The notes under the pieces: generated by a model
Told to the model about the DNA's origin: nothing
Databases searched by the model: none
Seen by the model: the letters and a program-made list of their open reading frames with translations, nothing else
NCBI GenBank assembly: GCA_964496695.1
Contig: CAZCBE010000002.1
Location: forward strand, 124,001 to 188,000
DNA: 64,000 bases
Direction of reading: 5' to 3'
From: SXTU01 sp964496695
GTDB lineage: Bacteria; Verrucomicrobiota; Verrucomicrobiia; Limisphaerales; SXTU01
Shown: positions 59,960 through 64,000 of the stretch, piece after piece
Numbering within the stretch: the first letter of the stretch is position 1
How the letters are laid out: each line of letters starts with the position of its first letter
Program-made: the position numbers and the translations under genes

Positions 59960-62542
59960 ATGAAACATCTGCTCCGTCTCGCCGTTCTCGCGCTCGCGCT
60001 CGAATTGCTTTCTGCCATCGCCCAGGATTCCAAGGCCAAGAAGGACAAGAGCAAGGGGGTGCAGGGCGACGCCAAGGCTGCCGCCGCGAACCCCATTCCG
60101 CGCGCCACGCCCGCCGCTGCCACCGCGCCGGAGAAGCTCAAGGTGCCGAAGGATTTCAAGGTCGAGCTGCTCTACTCGATCCCCAAGGAGACGGAAGGCT
60201 CCTGGGTCGCGATGTGCGCGGATGACAAGGGCCGCCTCATCGTCTCCGACCAATACGGCCCGCTCTATCGCGTCACGCCGCCGCCTCTGGGCCAGACCGC
60301 GCCGGTGAAGGTGGAGAAGATCAACGTGGACATGGGGGCCGCGCAGGGCCTGCTCTACGCCTTCAATTCCCTCTACGTCGTCGTGAACGACAACAAGCAC
60401 GGCGGGCGCGGCCTCTACCGCCTGCGGGACACCGACGGAGACGACCAGTTCGACAAGATCGAACTGCTCCGGAAGTTCGAGGAGTCGGGCGGCGAGCACG
60501 GCCCGCACGCGGTGCTGCTCGCGCCGGATGGCAAGTCGCTGCGCGTCGTCTGCGGCAACCAGACCAAGCTGCCGGACTACGCGCTCACGCGCGTGCCGCC
60601 CTTCTGGGGCGAGGATGAGCTGACGCCGCGGCTGATGGGCCGCGGGTTCATGCGCGGCACGGTTGCGCCGCGCGGCTGGATTGCGAAGACCGATCCCGAC
60701 GGCAAGAGCTGGGAAATCCTCACCACCGGCCTGCGCAACGAATACGACGCCGCCTTCAACCGGCAGGGCGAGCTGTTCACCTACGACGCGGACATGGAAT
60801 GGGATTTCAACACGCCGTGGTATCGCCCCACGCGCGTCTGTCATGTCGTCAGCGGCTCCGAATGGGGCTGGCGCACCGGCTCGGCGAAATACATGCCCTG
60901 GCACGCGGACAATCTCCCGCCCGTGGTGGACATCGGCCCCGGCTCGCCCACCGGAGTGACGTTCGGCTACGGCGCGAAGTTCCCGGCGAAGTATCAGGAG
61001 GCGTTCTTCATCTGCGACTGGAGCTACGGCAAGCTCTACGCCGTCCACCTCAAGCCCAGCGGCTCGACCTATTCGGCGACCGTTGAGGAGTTCATCACCG
61101 GCCAGCCCTTCCCGCTCACCGACCTCCTCATCAATCCCAAGGACCAGGCGATGTATGTCACCGTCGGCGGGCGCAAGGTGCAGGGCGGGCTCTACCGCGT
61201 GACTTACATGGGCAAGGAATCCACCGCTCCGTCCAAGCCCGACAACACGGGCTCCGAGGCCCGCGCGGTGCGCCACCAGCTCGAAGCCTTCCACGGCGTG
61301 AAGGACGCCAAGGCCGTTGACGCCGCGTGGCCGCACCTTGGCCACGCCGACCGTTTCATCCGCACGGCGGCGCGCACCGCCCTTGAGCACCAGGATGCCA
61401 AGCTCTGGACCGAGAAGGCGCTGGCGGAGAAGCCCTCCGAGGCCGGCCTCTCTGCGCTGCTTGCCCTCGTCCGCGTGGGCGACAAATCGCTTCAGCCGCG
61501 CATCGCCGAGGCGCTGGGCCGCTACAACTGGGCGCAGCTCACCGACGCGCAGCGCATTGACTGGCTGCGGCTCCACACGCGGCTCTTCACCCGCATGGGC
61601 GAGGGCAGCGCGGACTTCCGCCAGCAGATGACCGCCCGCCTCGACGCGCTCTTCCCCGCCAAGCATGTCCACCAAAACGCGATGCTCTGCGAAATGCTCT
61701 GCTGGCTCCAGTCACCGAGCGCCACCGCCAAGAGCATCGCGCTGCTCAACGGCGCTCCCACGCAGGAGGAGCAGATTTCTTATGCCATGTATCTCCGCGT
61801 GAACAAGGCCGGCTGGACGCCCACGCTCCGCGACACTTACTTCAAATGGCTCTACCACAAGGCCACGGCCATGCGCGGCGGGGCGAACTTCACCATGTTC
61901 ATGGACGACATCCGCAAGGACGCGCTCGCCGCCGTGCCCGAGCCTGACCAGGCCGCCGTGGCGGCCATCATCAAGTCCGCGCCGGCCAAGCGTTCGCCGC
62001 TGGAACTGATGGCCGAGGCGTTCGCGGGCCGTTCCATGGTGAAGGAGTGGAAGGTCGCCGACCTCGCGCCGCTCGTGGAAAAGGGCCTGACGAAGCGCAG
62101 CTTCGAAAATGGCCGCAAGATGTTCGGCGCGTCCGCGTGCTTTGCCTGCCACCGCTTCGGCAACGAAGGCGGTGCGATGGGGCCGGACCTGACCAGCGCC
62201 GCCGGCAAGTTCAGCGCGCGCGACCTGCTCGAATCCGTCATCGAACCGAGCAAGGAGGTCAGCGACCAATACGCGCCGGTCGTCTTCAAGCTCAACGACG
62301 GCACCACGGTCACGGGCCGCATCGTCAACCTCTCGGGCGACGTTTACCGCGTGAACTCGAACATGTTCGACCCCGACGACCTCGTGAATGTGGACGCGCG
62401 CAAAGTGCTGACCATTGAGCCGTCAAAGGTCTCGCAGATGCCCGAAGGCCTGCTGAACATGCTCAAGCAGGACGAGGTTCTCGATCTCCTCGCCTACCTC
62501 CTCAGCGGCGGCGACGCGAAGCACGCGATGTTCGCCAAATAG
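59960..62542 (+). CDS. PVC-type beta-propeller protein with C-terminal haem c domain
   Basis: 860 residues. Signal peptide (1-21), then a Lys/Ala-rich segment. A sugar-dehydrogenase-like propeller spans about 55-420 (PKDFKVELLYSIPKETEGSW, DDKGRLIVSDQYGPLYRV, GLRNEYDAAFNRQGELFTYD, TGVTFGYGAKFP). A HEAT-like helical region covers about 430-690. A c-type cytochrome end carries CFACHRFGNEGG (Cys727, Cys730, His731), a GPDLT motif and a possible distal Met827. This is the full version of the architecture that the protein at 24611-28435 lacks. The protein likely oxidises a sugar-like substrate and passes electrons to its haem, but the substrate is unknown. Confidence 0.86.
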   Translation: MKHLLRLAVLALALELLSAIAQDSKAKKDKSKGVQGDAKAAAANPIPRATPAAATAPEKLKVPKDFKVELLYSIPKETEGSWVAMCADDKGRLIVSDQYGPLYRVTPPPLGQTAPVKVEKINVDMGAAQGLLYAFNSLYVVVNDNKHGGRGLYRLRDTDGDDQFDKIELLRKFEESGGEHGPHAVLLAPDGKSLRVVCGNQTKLPDYALTRVPPFWGEDELTPRLMGRGFMRGTVAPRGWIAKTDPDGKSWEILTTGLRNEYDAAFNRQGELFTYDADMEWDFNTPWYRPTRVCHVVSGSEWGWRTGSAKYMPWHADNLPPVVDIGPGSPTGVTFGYGAKFPAKYQEAFFICDWSYGKLYAVHLKPSGSTYSATVEEFITGQPFPLTDLLINPKDQAMYVTVGGRKVQGGLYRVTYMGKESTAPSKPDNTGSEARAVRHQLEAFHGVKDAKAVDAAWPHLGHADRFIRTAARTALEHQDAKLWTEKALAEKPSEAGLSALLALVRVGDKSLQPRIAEALGRYNWAQLTDAQRIDWLRLHTRLFTRMGEGSADFRQQMTARLDALFPAKHVHQNAMLCEMLCWLQSPSATAKSIALLNGAPTQEEQISYAMYLRVNKAGWTPTLRDTYFKWLYHKATAMRGGANFTMFMDDIRKDALAAVPEPDQAAVAAIIKSAPAKRSPLELMAEAFAGRSMVKEWKVADLAPLVEKGLTKRSFENGRKMFGASACFACHRFGNEGGAMGPDLTSAAGKFSARDLLESVIEPSKEVSDQYAPVVFKLNDGTTVTGRIVNLSGDVYRVNSNMFDPDDLVNVDARKVLTIEPSKVSQMPEGLLNMLKQDEVLDLLAYLLSGGDAKHAMFAK

Positions 62543-62550
62543 GCGGGCCA

Positions 62551-62660
62551 GGTTCGGAGTCCCGGCTTCAGCCGGTGGAGCGCTGTCATGTGCCGGACGC
62601 TGCGCGCGCAGCGTCTTGGCTGCTCGGACGCCTCGCCGCCTGAAGGCGGGACTCCGAACC
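62551..62660. repeat. Family C palindromic element, copy 2 (gap 62543-62890)
   Basis: 110 bases with arms GGTTCGGAGTCCCGGCTTCA (left) and TGAAGGCGGGACTCCGAACC (right). It begins eight bases after the PVC-type gene. The rest of the 348-base gap (62661-62890) holds a short minus-strand frame of unclear status and the leuB leader. Confidence 0.87.
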
Positions 62661-62890
62661 AGCCTGCCGATCCTCCAGCGATTTCGATTTCGCCCTCCGG
62701 CGGCATGGTCATGAGAATCCAGCCGTGGCACTTGACGCGGACAATGCGGCCGGGACGGTAGTAGGCGGAGAACCACACGATCAGCGGCCCGGAGCGCCGC
62801 GCTCCAGGGGCAGTGCGCGGATGCGCCCGTTGGGCATTTCGCCGAATTTCTGCTTCACTCCCTTTGCTCCGCCGGTATTCTCCGCGCCCT

Positions 62891-64000
62891 ATGTCAAAGA
62901 CATTCAAGGTGGCCGCGCTCGCGGGCGACGGCATCGGTCCCGAAGTCATGCGCGAAGCCATCAAGGTGCTGCGCGCGGTGGAAAAGAAGTTTTCGCTGAC
63001 GTTCGCCATCACCGAGGCACCGGTGGGCTGGGCAGGCATTGACGCCGCCGGCAAGGCATTGCCTGACGCCACGCTCGCGCTGTGCAAACAGAGCGACGCC
63101 ATCCTTTTCGGCTCCGTGGGCCTGCCGGACCGCGACCCGACCATTCCGAAGGAGGAGCGGCCCGAGCGCGCCGCGCTGCTGCGCATCCGCAAGGAGTTCG
63201 GCCTGTTCGCGAACCTGCGTCCTGTGCAGCTACCCAAGGCGTTGTCGCACGCGTGTCCCTTGCGCCCGGAGCGGCAGGGCGATGGCATTGACATCCTCGT
63301 GGTGCGCGAGCTGACCGGCGGCATGTATTTCGGCCAGCCCAAGAAGACGGAGGACTACTTCCTCGAAGAGGCGCAGGCGGACGTGAACGCAACGGTCATC
63401 ATGCGCCGGGCGCAGCGGGCGATTGACACGATGGTTTACACCACGCCCGAGATCGAGCGCATCGCGCATGTGGCGTTCAAGGCCGCGTCGCTCCGGCGCA
63501 AAAAGGTCACCAGCATCGACAAGGCGAACGTGCTGGAGAACGGCATTCTCTGGCGGGCCGTGGTGACGAAGATCGCCAAGCAGTATCCCGACGTGACGCT
63601 GGAGCACATGTTCGTGGACAACGGCGCGATGCAGTTGATGCTCCGGCCGACGCAGTTCGACGTGCTGCTGTGCGAGAACATGTTCGGCGACATCCTGAGC
63701 GACGAGGCGGCGGCCTTGGCGGGTTCGCTCGGCATGTTGCCCAGCGCCAGCCTGGGCAAGGCCAGCGGGGAACTCACCTTTGGCTTTTACGAGCCGGCGG
63801 GCGGCACGGCGCCGGACATCGCGGGCAAGGACCTCGCGAATCCCATCGCTCAAATCCTCTCCACGGCGCTGATGCTGCGCTACAGCTTCGGGCTGAATGA
63901 TGAGGCGGCTGCCATTGATGCCGCCGTGGCCAAGACCATCGCGGCCGGACTGCGCACCGGGGACATCTACTCGGCAGCGGAGCCGGGGGCGAAGCTGGTC
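62891..64000 (+). CDS. leuB: 3-isopropylmalate dehydrogenase (3' end beyond window)
   Basis: Leucine biosynthesis enzyme that oxidatively decarboxylates 3-isopropylmalate with NAD. The frame is open to the window edge (370 codons), with no stop seen. Start MSKTFKVAALAGDGIGPEVM is the family N-terminus. Then come LFGSVGLPDRDP, LLRIRKEFGLFANLRPV, VVRELTGGMYFG, SIDKANVLENGILWR (the catalytic lysine/aspartate region), DVLLCENMFGDILSDEAAALAGSLGMLPSAS and FYEPAGGTAPDIAGKDLANP, which includes the NAD-specific segment. No other leu genes are in the window, so the operon may continue to the right. Confidence 0.95.
   Translation, partial: MSKTFKVAALAGDGIGPEVMREAIKVLRAVEKKFSLTFAITEAPVGWAGIDAAGKALPDATLALCKQSDAILFGSVGLPDRDPTIPKEERPERAALLRIRKEFGLFANLRPVQLPKALSHACPLRPERQGDGIDILVVRELTGGMYFGQPKKTEDYFLEEAQADVNATVIMRRAQRAIDTMVYTTPEIERIAHVAFKAASLRRKKVTSIDKANVLENGILWRAVVTKIAKQYPDVTLEHMFVDNGAMQLMLRPTQFDVLLCENMFGDILSDEAAALAGSLGMLPSASLGKASGELTFGFYEPAGGTAPDIAGKDLANPIAQILSTALMLRYSFGLNDEAAAIDAAVAKTIAAGLRTGDIYSAAEPGAKLV

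Noticed and set aside
62660..62790. A short minus-strand frame (RPGRIVRVKCHGWILMTMPP) next to leuB
   Set aside because: It looks protein-like but lacks a clear start and runs into family C repeat codons; too little to call a gene or pseudogene.

Overview
The window is GC-rich bacterial DNA that looks like a scaffold of a Verrucomicrobiota genome, probably the Pedosphaera/Limisphaerales group. This rests on family content, not on a search: PVC-type beta-propeller/cytochrome c proteins, Tat-exported Gfo/Idh/MocA and five-bladed-propeller proteins, a Gram-negative lipid A gene (lpxB), a TonB-ExbB-ExbD set, and very many dispersed palindromic repeats. A run of ten Ns (8946-8955) marks an assembly gap inside one gene.

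Layout. 1-6079 (+): end of the spc operon and the alpha operon (secY', adk, map, infA, rpmJ, rpsM, rpsK, rpsD, rpoA, rplQ), closed by a strong terminator. 6163-11226 (-): lpxB, a Uma2 nuclease-like gene, a BaiN/HI0933-type flavoprotein broken by the gap, a REP-associated Y1 transposase (RAYT), and a Gfo/Idh/MocA dehydrogenase. 11498-16796: RbsD/FucU protein, M19 dipeptidase, a beta-propeller glycosidase-like protein and a response regulator fused to a metallo-beta-lactamase fold. 17326-24263: a redox island of a decaheme cytochrome c, a diheme-b-like membrane protein, a fusion of cyclic-nucleotide-binding domains to four [4Fe-4S] clusters, a membrane-anchored FAD/2Fe-2S reductase and a divergent multiheme cytochrome. 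24611-33695: a giant PVC beta-propeller protein, a small membrane protein, ruvA, a DUF374 acyltransferase, a PQQ-like propeller and a second Gfo/Idh/MocA protein. 33914-37247: divergent oxyR and katG. 37640-44687: a class II (squalene-hopene-like) terpene cyclase riddled with repeats, a CBM48 protein, tadA, a cysteine desulfurase, a class I glutamine amidotransferase, a small conserved protein and ispF. 44838-53781: an FHA-GAF-cyclase protein, a second NifS-like enzyme, ComEC, VanZ, a TPR protein, tRNA-Leu(GAG) and a response regulator. 53867-58472: ribE, ribD, then tonB-exbB-exbD. The end holds an unrecognised secreted protein, a second PVC-type protein with a haem c site, and the start of leuB.

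Two things stand out. First, the redox island reads like a complete NAD(P)H-to-periplasm electron chain with a cyclic-nucleotide sensor built into its iron-sulfur subunit. Second, the window is saturated with palindromic repeats of at least six families. One family has perfect 19-bp copies bracketing the RAYT gene. Related elements sit in frame inside ribD and the terpene cyclase, and repeats form the ends of several other proteins. This suggests a RAYT/REP system that shapes coding sequences as well as intergenic DNA.
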